Part shown: positions 9,244 through 19,984 of the stretch, one piece after another
Layout: each line of letters starts with the position of its first letter
Numbering within the stretch: the stretch's first letter is position 1
Assembly: GCF_014697425.1 (NCBI RefSeq)
Contig: NZ_JACJRU010000008.1
Span: 144,342-208,341 of the forward strand
From: Nostoc sp. FACHB-110
GTDB lineage: Bacteria; Cyanobacteriota; Cyanobacteriia; Cyanobacteriales; Nostocaceae
Length of the DNA: 64,000 nt
Reading direction: 5' to 3'
Made by a program: the position numbers and the translations under genes
The notes under the pieces: generated by a model
The model's database searches: none
Told to the model about the DNA's origin: nothing
What the model saw: the letters and a program-made list of their open reading frames with translations, nothing else

Positions 9244-10464
9244 ATGCAGGGAAATTTAAATGAAATTGATATTCGCAGTATTTTGCAATTGATTGAGTTA
9301 GGCCAAAGAACTGGGCAACTTTTAGTCGAAGCGAGCTTTTCTAAGCAAGATGATCTGACACAAGACGAGTCTATCAGATATCGCCATAGCAAAAATAGCA
9401 GAAAACAATCTTGGTTTGTCTTTTTTTTAAATGGTCAAATTATTTATTGCCAAGCAGGTGAGAGTAATTTATCAAGAGTTGATGACTATTTACGCTATTA
9501 CCAAGTCGAGACAAAACTCGATCAAAAGCAAAATATTTCCTTAGCCACCCAGAATGTCCCAGAGTATGGCTATCTTTGGACACTGTTAGAACGAAATATT
9601 ATTAGCCCCAAGATAGCTCATAGTATTATTCAGCGTTTAGTGCATGAAACTCTGTTTGATTTACTGAGTTTACATCAAGGCAGTTTCATTTTTCGGCAAG
9701 GAGCAGCCCTCGCCCCACAACTAATTAGTTTTGAAATTGGGCCTTTAATAGCTCAAATTACCCAACAAGTCCAAGAATGGAAGCGACTATATCCGCAAAT
9801 TCAATCACCAGAACAAATACCAATCCTCGTAGACACAGCAGAATTAAGTTCCTCACTCTCACTAGCAACGCTGCAAAAGTTACAGCATTGGGCTGATGGC
9901 AAAACTACCCTACGTCAACTTGCACGCTATTTAAACCGAGACTTATTAACCTTGGCTAAAGCCATATCTCCTTACGTACAGCAAGGCTGGTTGCAGTTAG
10001 TAGATTCAGCAACTACTTCTTTGGCATTAACACCAGACTCAGCAGGGCAAGATCATGATCATCCACGAATAGTTTGTATTGACGATACCACAACGATTTG
10101 TGAGGCTGTAGAGTCAATTTTAAAATTACACGGCTACGAAGCGATCGCCTTAACTAATCCCCTAGAAGCACTAGGTTTAATGTTTCAACTGCGACCCGAT
10201 TTAATTTTGTGCGACATTGCCATGCCAGAATTAGACGGATACGAAATTTGTAATATGTTGCGGCATTCTACAGCATTTCGGCTAGTGCCAATTATTATGC
10301 TCACTGGTAAAGATGGCTTCATCGATCGCGTCAGAGCCAGAATGGTGGGAGCTACAGATTATCTGACCAAACCCTTTGATGATTCAGAATTAGTGATGCT
10401 TGTGGAGAAATATGTTAATTATAAGTCTTTTATGGGTACACCAAAGAAATACAAGACTTGTTGA
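9244..10464 (+). CDS. hmpA: HmpA, PatA-like response regulator (PATAN plus REC)
   Basis: 406 residues. The N-terminus (MQGNLNEIDIRSILQLIELG) starts a PATAN/DUF4388 domain, and a helical region follows to about residue 265. The C-terminal receiver domain (about 275-395) has the acidic pair in VCIDDTT, the phosphorylation site Asp in LILCDIAMPELDGYE, and Lys in LTKPFDD. It is the first gene of the hmp operon, corresponding to PilG-like regulators of cyanobacterial phototaxis clusters. The product likely passes CheA signals to pilus polarity. There are 172 bases to hmpB, including a small GTTCC/GGAAC hairpin. Confidence 0.9.
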   Translation: MQGNLNEIDIRSILQLIELGQRTGQLLVEASFSKQDDLTQDESIRYRHSKNSRKQSWFVFFLNGQIIYCQAGESNLSRVDDYLRYYQVETKLDQKQNISLATQNVPEYGYLWTLLERNIISPKIAHSIIQRLVHETLFDLLSLHQGSFIFRQGAALAPQLISFEIGPLIAQITQQVQEWKRLYPQIQSPEQIPILVDTAELSSSLSLATLQKLQHWADGKTTLRQLARYLNRDLLTLAKAISPYVQQGWLQLVDSATTSLALTPDSAGQDHDHPRIVCIDDTTTICEAVESILKLHGYEAIALTNPLEALGLMFQLRPDLILCDIAMPELDGYEICNMLRHSTAFRLVPIIMLTGKDGFIDRVRARMVGATDYLTKPFDDSELVMLVEKYVNYKSFMGTPKKYKTC

Positions 10465-10636
10465 TTCCATAAAAGATGGGGTAAAAAATGTTATCACAGA
10501 ATCAACTAACCCCAGTGCCAAATTATTATCTAGTCAATTAGTTAAATAATAGCATAAATTTATACAAGTAATTTTAACGGGGAGTCAGGGAATGTTCCAA
10601 AGAGGAACGTCTACATCAGGAGGTAGATAGGCATTT

Positions 10637-11002
10637 ATGAGTACAGTTCTGATTGTGGAAGACAGTCTCGCACAGAGGGAAATGATTATTGACCTCCTGA
10701 AAGCCACTGGTTTGACAGTCACCTATGCCAGTGACGGAGTAGAAGCACTGGAGGCAATTCAAACTGCTCCTCCAGACTTAGTGGTATTGGATATTGTCAT
10801 GCCACGGATGAACGGCTACGAAGTGTGTCGTCGGTTAAAATCTGACCCAAAAACCCAAAATGTCCCCGTAGTTATGTGTTCTTCTAAAGGAGAAGAATTT
10901 GACCGTTACTGGGGGATGAAACAGGGCGCAGATGCTTATATAGCCAAACCATTTCAACCAACTGAGTTGGTAGGAACCGTCAAACAACTGCTGCGAGGAT
11001 GA
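10637..11002 (+). CDS. hmpB: HmpB, CheY/PilH-like single-domain response regulator
   Basis: 121 residues, a single receiver domain. Phospho-acceptor Asp52 in VVLDIVMPRMNGYE, acidic pocket Glu8-Asp9, switch Thr/Ser region VVMCSSKG and Lys in YIAKPFQ are all present. AGGAGG lies 14 bases upstream of the ATG. It has no output domain, so it should act by protein contact on the pilus machinery, as PilH does. Only 13 bases separate it from hmpC, so the two are cotranscribed. Confidence 0.92.
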   Translation: MSTVLIVEDSLAQREMIIDLLKATGLTVTYASDGVEALEAIQTAPPDLVVLDIVMPRMNGYEVCRRLKSDPKTQNVPVVMCSSKGEEFDRYWGMKQGADAYIAKPFQPTELVGTVKQLLRG

Positions 11003-11015
11003 GGATGAAAACAAC

Positions 11016-11546
11016 ATGGTAAGTAAACCGGACTTTTTGAGTGGCAGTGGTCAAGACCACTTCCGTCCAGAATTACAAGTAGAAAGTCCTGAAGGTGAGT
11101 TACACTTGCGGTTTTATATTCCCTCGCATCAGGAGTTTGCATTACCAGCCACAGGTATTCGTGAAGTCATGGAATTAAGTCCTGACAGAATTACACCAAT
11201 ACCTAATGCTTCTCCTTTACTTTTGGGTACTCTAAATTTACGAGGTCGAGTTATTTGGGTGGCTGATTTGGGTCAATTTCTTGGCGAGGCAACTGCGCTA
11301 AATACTGATAGAGCAGAAATTCCTGTGATTGCGATTGAGGAGCAAGAAACAATAGTTGGTTTGGCAGTAGAAGAAGTTGGCGGTATGGATTGGCTAGATG
11401 TCCAACATCTGATGCCACCAACAAATCTACCAGATACAATGGCTCCCTTTTTGCGTGGCGAGTGGTTATTAGGTGCTAAAAACAACCAGTGTCTTCGACT
11501 GCTCGATCAAACGGCAATTGTGCGGAGTGCGAGATGGGCAGGATGA
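11016..11546 (+). CDS. hmpC: HmpC, CheW-like adaptor
   Basis: 176 residues with one CheW domain (about 25-165). It links the receptor HmpD to the kinase HmpE. Seen: [21 protein letters not shown] and the typical [15 protein letters not shown] loop. The start ATG 11016 follows GAGGATGAGG. It is separated from hmpD by only 16 bases, which carry the hmpD ribosome site GGGAGGG. Confidence 0.92.
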   Translation: MVSKPDFLSGSGQDHFRPELQVESPEGELHLRFYIPSHQEFALPATGIREVMELSPDRITPIPNASPLLLGTLNLRGRVIWVADLGQFLGEATALNTDRAEIPVIAIEEQETIVGLAVEEVGGMDWLDVQHLMPPTNLPDTMAPFLRGEWLLGAKNNQCLRLLDQTAIVRSARWAG

Positions 11547-11562
11547 TATTGGGAGGGAGCAA

Positions 11563-14457
11563 ATGGCAGCTAGTATAGAAGATTACCTGGAAACATATCA
11601 GCAGGCTTGTACAGCCTACGCACAACAAGACTATGAATTTGCCGCTACTTTAGTCGATCAGGTAGTGCAGAATGTCCCAGATGACCCCAACTGCCATTTG
11701 TTGAGGGGTCACGTCTACTATGTTTTGCAGCAGTACGATGTCGCAAAAGCAGAATACCAAAAGGTCTTGCAGTTAACTGATGACCCCGAAATTACCAGTT
11801 TTGCCGAAAATGGTCTGGAAACTATCAGTCAATACCTACAACCCCTGGCAGGCCCAACTAATGCTGTTGAGCTAAATGGTGCAATCAATTTTGCTGATCA
11901 TGATTCAGAACTAGATACATCAGATTTACAAGATTTAAGTACATTTGCTAATCTAGATAACCCCAGCTTTGACTTAAATGGTTTGCAACAAGAGTCTGTT
12001 TCATCTTTAAATCCGTTTGATATTCCTACAGACAGCATTGCCATTAAGCAAATGACTGAGGGAACATCATCTTTTATTGATGATCCCTTTGCAATAAATC
12101 ACAATGAAGATAACCAAGAATTAAGTACTAACACTGATGCAGCCGAGCAAATAGCATTAGATTTACCTGCTTTTTGGCAAGAAGACATATCATCTTTAAA
12201 TTTAGAAGAGTCAGAGATTTCTAGTAGCTCCTTTGAAAGTAACGCCCATTCAAGCTACGAAAGTGCAAATTTGGATAGTAACAGTGCCGATTCTCCTTTT
12301 GCATCAGCCAACTTAGCATCAAGTCAAAGTTTAGATTCGGCATCAGAGTTTGTAGAAGAAAAATATTCCGAGCCAGATATGGCAGATTTGGGATTGAAAG
12401 TGGGTATTCTGGAGGAAACTTTACCGCCATCCCTAGAGGATATCCAGAATGTGACAGCCCAAACAAATGAATTGAACAGCCAACAAGAAACATTATTTGC
12501 CGCCAAACCAAGCAATTGGTTAGAACAAATAGACTTTCCCGAAAATTCATCAGCAGGAAATGGCACTGCGTCTTTTCATGAGGATTTTGCATTACAAAAT
12601 CCGCTCAAAGCTGGCACTACCTTAGATACCAACTCCTTTGAGGGAGACGACATTGACTTTGAAGCCTTTGAGTCTGCCTTCGGCTCAGATGAGTTTAGAG
12701 CCGATGAAGAGACAAACGGGATGCTCAGTAATGCCAATTCCAAGAGCAATATCGAATTTTTAGATGATTTTGATGAATTTGACGATTTAGGGAATATTCC
12801 TGGATTTGATTTAGCCGATGCAGATGCTAGCTTTGGAGACGTAGTTTTATCAGGGCCTTTGGAAACTGGTAGCAGTCCCCGGAGTAAATTTACAGAAACT
12901 AGTGATAATACCGCAAGCGATCGCGATGAGGAACTATTCACCATCACAGGTTCTCAAGAAGCTGTCCCCATATTTACGCAAACTGATGTATCAAAACTAG
13001 AACCAGTAGCTAGTGTGGAGCAAGGTTTACTCGCACCCTTGGAAAATGCTTCTTTAGATATGAAGCCTTTATTGGTGGCTGGTACTGTTGGTGTTTGTTC
13101 AGCTTTGGTTGTAGCCGTTGTTAGTTTTGGGGCTGCCTCTTTTTCACCTCCACAACAGCGAGAATCTATTCGCAATACAGGTTGGGCAATGTCTCTAGCT
13201 GCGGGAATTTCGGGATTTGCCACCGCCGCTTTTATGGGCAATCTTACCCTCAAGCAAATTCGCCGCACTACAAAGGATCTGCAAAATCAATTTGATGCTG
13301 TCCGTCAAGGCAATCTCAATGTTCAAGCTACCGTATATTCCGAAGACGAATTGGGGCTATTAGCTACTGGCTTTAATGAAATGGCACGGGTAATTTTTAC
13401 AACCACCAATGAAGCCCAACGCAAAGCCGATGAACAAGAAGAAGCCAAGGAAAACTTACAACGTCAAGTGATTCGCTTGCTGGACGATGTAGAAGGTGCA
13501 GCCAGAGGTGATTTGACAGTCCAAGCTGAGGTGACAGCTGACGTACTCGGAGCCGTTGCCGATGCTTTTAACCTGACAATTCAAAACCTGCGCGATATTG
13601 TCCAACAGGTAAAAGTAGCCGCACGGGAAGTAACCAAAGGTGCAACAAATTCTGAGACCTTTGCTAGAGCATTATCTAGTGATGCTTTGCGACAAGCCGA
13701 AGAGTTGGCTGTTACCTTAAATTCTGTGCAGGTAATGACCGACTCGATTCAACGGGTGGCGGAAGCAGCGCGGGAAGCTGAAGCTGTGGCGCGTGATGCC
13801 AGTAGCATCGCTCTTAAAGGTGGGGAAGCAGTAGAAAACACCGTGGCTGGGATTTTAGAAATCCGGGAAACTGTAGCAGAAACTACCCGTAAGGTGAAAC
13901 GACTCGCAGAATCTTCGCAAGAAATTTCTAAGATTGTGGCGTTAATTTCGCAAATCGCCTCACGTACCAACTTACTCGCCCTTAATGCCAGTATTGAGGC
14001 AGCACGGGCAGGTGAGGCGGGAAGAGGATTTGCCATCGTTGCTGATGAAGTCCGCCAGTTAGCTGACAAATCTGCGAAATCTTTAAAAGAAATTGAACAG
14101 ATTGTGATGCAAATTCAAAGTGAAACTGGCTCAGTCATGACTGCAATGGAAGAAGGCACACAACAGGTAATTAAAGGCACAAAACTTGCAGAAGAAGCCA
14201 AGCGATCGCTCGAAAATATTATTCAAGTAGCAAATCGCATTGATATTCTGGTGCGTTCAATTACCAGCGACACCGTAGAACAAACGGAAACCTCCCGTGC
14301 TGTCGCCCAGGTAATGCAATCTGTAGAACTCACAGCCCAAGAAACCTCCCAGGAAGCACAAAGAGTTTCTGGCGCACTCCAAAATCTCGTAGGTGTATCC
14401 CGTGACTTAATCGCTTCCGTTGAGCGTTTCCGCGTAGATACCTTGGAATCAAAGTAG
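11563..14457 (+). CDS. hmpD: HmpD, methyl-accepting chemotaxis receptor with long acidic N-terminus
   Basis: 964 residues from ATG 11563, chosen because GGGAGGG lies just upstream; the frame is open further left inside hmpC. Layout: TPR-like helices (1-100), a low-complexity acidic region (about 105-490) rich in Asp, Glu, Ser and Asn, two transmembrane segments (about 502-525 and 537-560) with only about a dozen residues between, HAMP-like segments (about 565-690), then a signalling domain with hairpin tip [20 protein letters not shown]. There is essentially no periplasmic sensor domain, so signals must come from the cytoplasm or membrane. Corresponds to PilJ of Synechocystis and HmpD of Nostoc. 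Confidence 0.92.
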   Translation: MAASIEDYLETYQQACTAYAQQDYEFAATLVDQVVQNVPDDPNCHLLRGHVYYVLQQYDVAKAEYQKVLQLTDDPEITSFAENGLETISQYLQPLAGPTNAVELNGAINFADHDSELDTSDLQDLSTFANLDNPSFDLNGLQQESVSSLNPFDIPTDSIAIKQMTEGTSSFIDDPFAINHNEDNQELSTNTDAAEQIALDLPAFWQEDISSLNLEESEISSSSFESNAHSSYESANLDSNSADSPFASANLASSQSLDSASEFVEEKYSEPDMADLGLKVGILEETLPPSLEDIQNVTAQTNELNSQQETLFAAKPSNWLEQIDFPENSSAGNGTASFHEDFALQNPLKAGTTLDTNSFEGDDIDFEAFESAFGSDEFRADEETNGMLSNANSKSNIEFLDDFDEFDDLGNIPGFDLADADASFGDVVLSGPLETGSSPRSKFTETSDNTASDRDEELFTITGSQEAVPIFTQTDVSKLEPVASVEQGLLAPLENASLDMKPLLVAGTVGVCSALVVAVVSFGAASFSPPQQRESIRNTGWAMSLAAGISGFATAAFMGNLTLKQIRRTTKDLQNQFDAVRQGNLNVQATVYSEDELGLLATGFNEMARVIFTTTNEAQRKADEQEEAKENLQRQVIRLLDDVEGAARGDLTVQAEVTADVLGAVADAFNLTIQNLRDIVQQVKVAAREVTKGATNSETFARALSSDALRQAEELAVTLNSVQVMTDSIQRVAEAAREAEAVARDASSIALKGGEAVENTVAGILEIRETVAETTRKVKRLAESSQEISKIVALISQIASRTNLLALNASIEAARAGEAGRGFAIVADEVRQLADKSAKSLKEIEQIVMQIQSETGSVMTAMEEGTQQVIKGTKLAEEAKRSLENIIQVANRIDILVRSITSDTVEQTETSRAVAQVMQSVELTAQETSQEAQRVSGALQNLVGVSRDLIASVERFRVDTLESK

Positions 14458-14545
14458 TCATTAGTCATTAGTCATTAGCAAAGACAAAAGACAACGGACA
14501 ACGGACAAAAAACATCAGACTCAGCACTTAGCACTCAGCACTCAG
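14458..14545. repeat. Simple repeats between hmpD and hmpE
   Basis: GTCATTA is repeated three times right after the hmpD stop, followed by ACGGACA repeats and AGCACTCAG/AGCACTTAG words. This is a common spacer type in Nostoc-like genomes. No ribosome site is obvious before the hmpE ATG. Confidence 0.7.
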
Positions 14546-14555
14546 AACTTTAATT

Positions 14556-17500
14556 ATGCTGCCGGAACAACAACAGCGGATTTTGGGTTATTTTATCGAA
14601 GAAGCGCGAGACCACCTGAACACTATTGAGCAGGGGTTATTGAATCTTCAAAGCACATTGAACGACCCGGAAATGCTCAACGAAGTTTTCCGGGCAGCAC
14701 ACTCTATCAAAGGCGGAGCCGCGATGCTGGGGCTGAGTAGCATTCAGCACACAGCACATCGTCTAGAAGATTGCTTCAAAGTCCTCAAAGAGCATCCAGT
14801 CAGAGTTGATGAAAAGTTAGAGTCTCTGTTTTTGGGTGTAGCAGACACTCTCAAAGCTTTATTAGAACATTTAAGTGGGCCTTTTGGGCTATCAGAAGAA
14901 GCCGCCAGTACTTTGATGTCGGAAGCTGAACCAGTGTTTAAATGGCTAAATGAGCATTTAGAATTGCTGGTACAACAAGGACATCATGGTGCAACCGATG
15001 AAGGTGAGAAGACAATATTACAACCCCCAACAACAGAGCGCGTCGGTTCGCTGACAGAAATTTTCTGGCGGGGGGACACTGCTGCACCACCAGAGAGTTC
15101 CCAAAACCCAGCACCATTACCAGTATCAGCTGCTGCGCCAGTAACACCTGCCGATAATTGGAGCGAGTTTCAAAATCAGGTTCTACAAGTTCTGCGAGAG
15201 ATGTTGCAACTTTTCAAGCAACAAGCAACATCAGAATCAAGGCAAAGTCTTCAAAAGTGTTGTCGTCAATTGGAAAAGTTAGGACAGCAATGGAATCTTC
15301 CCCATTGGTGTGATTTATGTCAAGCAGCCGCTAATGCAATCGGCAATTATGAAAATACCTATCTCACCTTAGCCAAGATAGTTATTACGGAAATTAAACA
15401 GGCCCAAGAATTAATTCTTCAAGGTAGAGAGGCTGAGATTGCAGTTAGTCAGCAGCTAGAAGCACTGCTAACTTTACCAGAACTAGATTTATTTGACTTA
15501 ACTTTGGGTTTATTTGATTATGAACAACCATCTGTAACAGCAGAAGCTCCAGCTACCAGAGTTAGCACACCAGAGGAAGATGAAGTACTGGCTTTAATTG
15601 AGACTGTACAACCAGCTGACAGCGTTACTAGCTTAAGCGATCTCACCGAGCAACTTAATCAACAGCCAGATGCGATCGCCAGCGATAATATTGATAACGC
15701 AGCTAATTCCTTCATCAGTGGAGAAGATATACCACTGACAGTTAGCCGAATTGACCATCATGGCCCAGAAGTTGGATTAGCAGAATTAAATACTTTAGCT
15801 GATTTATTTGAAGGCGAAACCCAAGAATTAGATGAAACTTGGGAGCAAGTAGAAATTCTTGATATTAGTGCTGTCAATGAATTAGAAATTGATCTCACCG
15901 AGATTCCTACAGAAGATAGCGATAGTGATTTAGCAGATTTTCTCTCGCTCGATGAAGCAGCCACAAACGATCAAACAGCAACTAACTTCAACCAAACAGA
16001 AGACCTGGGATTGTTATTTGGCGATCATTTCTTAGAAAAAGAAAACATCGCGGCAGAAACTACCATAAACGCAGCCGAAGACTTACCGCAATTTGCTATA
16101 CAATCTAGCACGCAAGAATCAGTAGAAGATTTATTCACACTGGATCAGCAAAAATTAGATTCAAGAGAAAGTGAGAGTGCTGCTGTTAATCATATATCAG
16201 CTACTCAACAAAGTATTTTAGATGAATTATTCCTAGAAAATCCAGAGACAAATTTACCTGGAGAAAGTCATCCTCAAGAAGATATTGAAGATTGGCAGCA
16301 AACAGTTTTTCAGCCTTATACTTTCGAGAACTTGTTTACTGATAGTGAAGAAAATGTCTTAATCCCCACAGATAACTTAGAAATTGGAGATTTATTTGAC
16401 ACACCGACTGAATTAACTACAGATTTTGCTCAAGCAGATGAAGATTTGAGTAGCTTCTGGAATTCTTCAGAGGAAGGGGAAGCACAACCAGAATTAGATG
16501 TTGTATTGCCAGAAGATGTTGCTAAGGCTTTAGAAGAAAGCTTATTTGCAGCAGCCGCATCAGGAGAGATTTTTGTGGAGTTACAAGAATCTAATTCTTC
16601 TATCAGTGAAGATTATAGAGATGATTTTGAACTGACTTTTCTCCAACCTGATATTGAATTTAATTCGGAGAGTCAAGATGATTTATTTGGGGAATTAATG
16701 GCTCCAAATTTCGGTAAAGAAAGCAATTTACCTTTACCAGAAATGCCTAATTTAACTCAACCAGAAGCCTTGGAATTGGCTCCAGAATTCACTACACCAG
16801 AAGCTTCAATAGAAGAGCTAGAACTAAAAGTTGCAGAAAAGCAACAAATTCCATTGAATGAATTGGAGATGCCGATTCATGGAACATATATTCAGTTAGA
16901 CAGTTTTGATAATCCATCTTTAGATTTCTTAGCAAATGTTGGTTTTGAAGAGGGAAATGTACTATCAACAGAACCAGAAATAGAAGCAGTATCAGTTAAT
17001 GAAATCGCCGCATTAGAAAATATAGATATTGTTTCGTTAGATGAATTATTGTCTACAGATATTAACCAACAAGATGTAGATTTGGAACAGTTAATTGCCG
17101 AAACAGAAATTATTGATTTTTCGCAACTATTACTACCGGAAGATGATACCCCAGCTTTATTTGATAATTTGTTATTAATAGACAATAGTCAAGTTAATGA
17201 AACTGTAGAGTCAAAAGTTGACGATAACTTTGAATTATTTTTAACAGAATTCACTCCGCCGCCAGATGCTAGTTTGGCAGAATTAATAGCAGAAAATAAT
17301 ACAGAAGACCAAGGAATCAAACTGGAAATTTATGAAAATATTAATGAAACTATTGCGGTTGATGTCTTAAGAGAAACAGCAGATTCACCAGAAATATTAT
17401 TAGAAACTTCAGATATACCAAAAGCTCAAGAAGAACAAGCTAATAGCATCTTGGCAGAATTAGCAGTATCAGAGCCAGAAGATATACATCAAATATCTGA

Positions 17501-19796
17501 GGAATCAGAAAATCAAGATGAATTTGCTGATTTAGAAGCATTGTTAAGTGATGCACCGCCACTAAGTAATAGTGGGGCGATCGCATCTGAAGATTTCGCA
17601 GCCTTGGAAGCATTATTAGGTGGTGCTAATCATAATTTACCTCAGCAACCATCGCCAGAAATTCACAACACTTACATCCAAGAATTTCCCACACCCACAA
17701 TTAATCCTCTTCCTGCCAAAAATACTAATTCATTACCAAAAGTAGAAGATGAATTTAGTGATTTAGAAAAATTATTGGCAGATGCCGATCAAAATATATC
17801 TCCCACATCACCAGTTAAACCTAACGCCAATAAATCGCCCCGTCCGGCAAATCGCCGCAACGCTAGATTTGAAGAGACAATGAAAGTTCCAGTCAAACAA
17901 CTGGACGATATGAGCAATTTAGTAGGGGAATTGGTAGTCAATCGCAACACCTTAGAACAGGATCACGAAAGATTGCGACAGTCCCTAGATAACTTATTAA
18001 TTCAAGTGCAGCAGCTTTCAGATGTGGGAGCAAGAATGCAAGAATTGTATGAGCGATCGCTATTGGAAGCATCTTTGTTAGCTAGTCGCAAAACTCGGGA
18101 AGCTTTTGTTCACAGCAATGATTCTCATACTGACAGGGGTTTTAGTCCAGAAGAAATGGATCGGTTTACACCTTTCCACACCCTATCCCAAGAAATGATT
18201 GAATTAATTGTGCGAGTTAGGGAGTCAGCGAGTGACATTGACTTTGTAACGGAAGAAACCGAGCGTGTAGCCAGACAATTCCGCCAAGTGACAACCCAAC
18301 TCCAAGAAGGACTGACAAGGGCGCGCATGGTTCCGTTCTCGCAGGCGATTGACCGCTTGCGACGTGGTGTTCGAGATAACGCTATTAAGTGCGGTAAACA
18401 AATAGAATTGGTGATTGAAGGTGGCGATACTTTAATCGATAAGATGATTTTGGATCATCTCACTGATCCTCTAACGCATATGCTGAATAATGCGATCGCT
18501 CATGGTATTGAAACACCAGAAGAACGCCAACTAAAAGGAAAACCACCTGTAGGAGAAATTACAATTCGTGCCTTCCACCAAGGGAACCAAACAGTAATTT
18601 CTGTAGGTGACAATGGGGCAGGTATTGACTCAGAAAAGGTCAAAGTCAAGGCTGTGAAGGTTGGGATGATTACACCAGAACAGGCCAAAACCATCTCCAG
18701 GATGGAAGTTTATGATTTGCTGTTCCAGCCTGGCTTTAGTATCAAAGATAAAGCCGACGAAATTTCTGGTCGTGGTGTGGGGATGGATGTTGTTCGTTCC
18801 GAGATTAGCGAAATTCGCGGTACGGTCAATACAGATTCAGTCCTTGGTAAGGGAACGACATTTACCATTCGTCTCCCGCTCACCTTGAGTATTTGTAAGG
18901 CTCTTTGCTGTGTTTCTGATAAAGCGCGGATTGCCTTCCCGATGGATGGTGTGGAAGATACTTTAGATGTTCCCGCCAAAAATATTCAACATAATACTGA
19001 CGGACAATCATTTATTTCTTGGCGTGATACAGTACTACCATTCCGACCTTTGAAAGAACTTTTATCGTTTAATCGTCAGTTGAGTCGTGGTAACGTTTAT
19101 GGTGGTACGCGCGATGACGATACGGTTTCTGTTGTAGTGGTGCGATCGGGAAATACTTTAATTGCTTTACAAATTGACTTAGTACTTAGCGAACAGGAAA
19201 TAGTCATCAAGCAATTTGAAGGGCCAGCACCTAAACCAATTGGTGTAGCAGGAGCTACAGTCTTGGGGGATGGTCGCATTATGCCAATTGCAGATGTACT
19301 AGAAATTATCGACATCTTCCAAGGACGGATATCTAAGAATACTGCTGGCTCTCCTTGGCAGCAAAAAGTTCCACCTACTATTACAGAAACACCAGCAGAG
19401 AAAATTGATCCAACTGTGCTGATTGTTGATGACTCGATTACAGTTCGAGAATTATTATCGCTGACCTTCAACAAGGCGGGCTATCGTGTAGAACAAGCTC
19501 GTGATGGTCAAGAAGCTTGGGATAAACTGCGTTCTGGACTGCCTTGTGATATCGTCTTCTGTGATATTGAAATGCCTCGTTGTGATGGACTGGAGCTACT
19601 TTCCCGCATCCAAAAAGATACCAGCCTAAATCATCTACCAATAGCGATGCTGACATCTCGCGGTGCTGATAAACACAGACAAATGGCGATTCAGTTAGGT
19701 GCTAGTGGCTACTTTACTAAACCTTATTTAGAAGAAGCTTTACTAGAAGCGGCTGTCAGAATGCTCAAGGGAGAAAAACTAGTCAGCAGCATTTAG
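14556..19796 (+). CDS. hmpE: HmpE, giant CheA-type histidine kinase with C-terminal receiver
   Basis: 1746 residues. N-terminal HPt domain (1-110) with phospho-His49 in FRAAHSIKGGAAMLG; a helical, possibly second HPt-like region (about 205-310); a long acidic linker (about 320-1085). Then the dimerisation helix region (from about 1105, VPVKQLDDMSNLVGELVVNR) and the ATPase domain (N box MLNNAIAHGIETPEER, G1 VGDNGAGID, G2 SGRGVGMDVV). A CheW-like domain and a receiver domain (about 1615-1735, Asp in VFCDIEMPRCDG) follow. The linker ends with three similar motifs of the form F-x-x-L-E-x-L-L. It is the kinase of the hmp system, equivalent to PilL, and last in the operon. Confidence 0.93.
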   Translation: MLPEQQQRILGYFIEEARDHLNTIEQGLLNLQSTLNDPEMLNEVFRAAHSIKGGAAMLGLSSIQHTAHRLEDCFKVLKEHPVRVDEKLESLFLGVADTLKALLEHLSGPFGLSEEAASTLMSEAEPVFKWLNEHLELLVQQGHHGATDEGEKTILQPPTTERVGSLTEIFWRGDTAAPPESSQNPAPLPVSAAAPVTPADNWSEFQNQVLQVLREMLQLFKQQATSESRQSLQKCCRQLEKLGQQWNLPHWCDLCQAAANAIGNYENTYLTLAKIVITEIKQAQELILQGREAEIAVSQQLEALLTLPELDLFDLTLGLFDYEQPSVTAEAPATRVSTPEEDEVLALIETVQPADSVTSLSDLTEQLNQQPDAIASDNIDNAANSFISGEDIPLTVSRIDHHGPEVGLAELNTLADLFEGETQELDETWEQVEILDISAVNELEIDLTEIPTEDSDSDLADFLSLDEAATNDQTATNFNQTEDLGLLFGDHFLEKENIAAETTINAAEDLPQFAIQSSTQESVEDLFTLDQQKLDSRESESAAVNHISATQQSILDELFLENPETNLPGESHPQEDIEDWQQTVFQPYTFENLFTDSEENVLIPTDNLEIGDLFDTPTELTTDFAQADEDLSSFWNSSEEGEAQPELDVVLPEDVAKALEESLFAAAASGEIFVELQESNSSISEDYRDDFELTFLQPDIEFNSESQDDLFGELMAPNFGKESNLPLPEMPNLTQPEALELAPEFTTPEASIEELELKVAEKQQIPLNELEMPIHGTYIQLDSFDNPSLDFLANVGFEEGNVLSTEPEIEAVSVNEIAALENIDIVSLDELLSTDINQQDVDLEQLIAETEIIDFSQLLLPEDDTPALFDNLLLIDNSQVNETVESKVDDNFELFLTEFTPPPDASLAELIAENNTEDQGIKLEIYENINETIAVDVLRETADSPEILLETSDIPKAQEEQANSILAELAVSEPEDIHQISEESENQDEFADLEALLSDAPPLSNSGAIASEDFAALEALLGGANHNLPQQPSPEIHNTYIQEFPTPTINPLPAKNTNSLPKVEDEFSDLEKLLADADQNISPTSPVKPNANKSPRPANRRNARFEETMKVPVKQLDDMSNLVGELVVNRNTLEQDHERLRQSLDNLLIQVQQLSDVGARMQELYERSLLEASLLASRKTREAFVHSNDSHTDRGFSPEEMDRFTPFHTLSQEMIELIVRVRESASDIDFVTEETERVARQFRQVTTQLQEGLTRARMVPFSQAIDRLRRGVRDNAIKCGKQIELVIEGGDTLIDKMILDHLTDPLTHMLNNAIAHGIETPEERQLKGKPPVGEITIRAFHQGNQTVISVGDNGAGIDSEKVKVKAVKVGMITPEQAKTISRMEVYDLLFQPGFSIKDKADEISGRGVGMDVVRSEISEIRGTVNTDSVLGKGTTFTIRLPLTLSICKALCCVSDKARIAFPMDGVEDTLDVPAKNIQHNTDGQSFISWRDTVLPFRPLKELLSFNRQLSRGNVYGGTRDDDTVSVVVVRSGNTLIALQIDLVLSEQEIVIKQFEGPAPKPIGVAGATVLGDGRIMPIADVLEIIDIFQGRISKNTAGSPWQQKVPPTITETPAEKIDPTVLIVDDSITVRELLSLTFNKAGYRVEQARDGQEAWDKLRSGLPCDIVFCDIEMPRCDGLELLSRIQKDTSLNHLPIAMLTSRGADKHRQMAIQLGASGYFTKPYLEEALLEAAVRMLKGEKLVSSI

Positions 19797-19810
19797 TCAA
19801 TTTAATTGAT

Positions 19811-19934
19811 TAGACTTCTTGCACGAATGTTATAAAACACGAATTTTCAACCTCACGCAGAGGCGCAAAGGCGCAAAGAGTTATGGAAAATTAACTTTTT
19901 TAATAGGCACAATCTGATTCATGCAAGAGGTCTA
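19811..19934. mobile_element. MITE-like element with 19-bp imperfect terminal inverted repeats
   Basis: Left end TAGACTTCTTGCACGAATG (19811-19829) and right end GATTCATGCAAGAGGTCTA (19916-19934) pair with three mismatches. The interior holds the CGCAGAGGCGCAAAGG repeat known from Nostoc-like genomes. There is no coding capacity. It lies between the convergent genes hmpE and the DUF445 gene. Confidence 0.7.
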
Positions 19935-19984
19935 TTGATCAACCAAATTTAGAAGATGGTTTTCAATCCAACATTCACTATATT

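Noticed and set aside
12576..12947. Ser-rich minus-strand frames inside hmpD
   Set aside because: They are shadows of the acidic linker, whose reverse complement is naturally open and Ser-rich.
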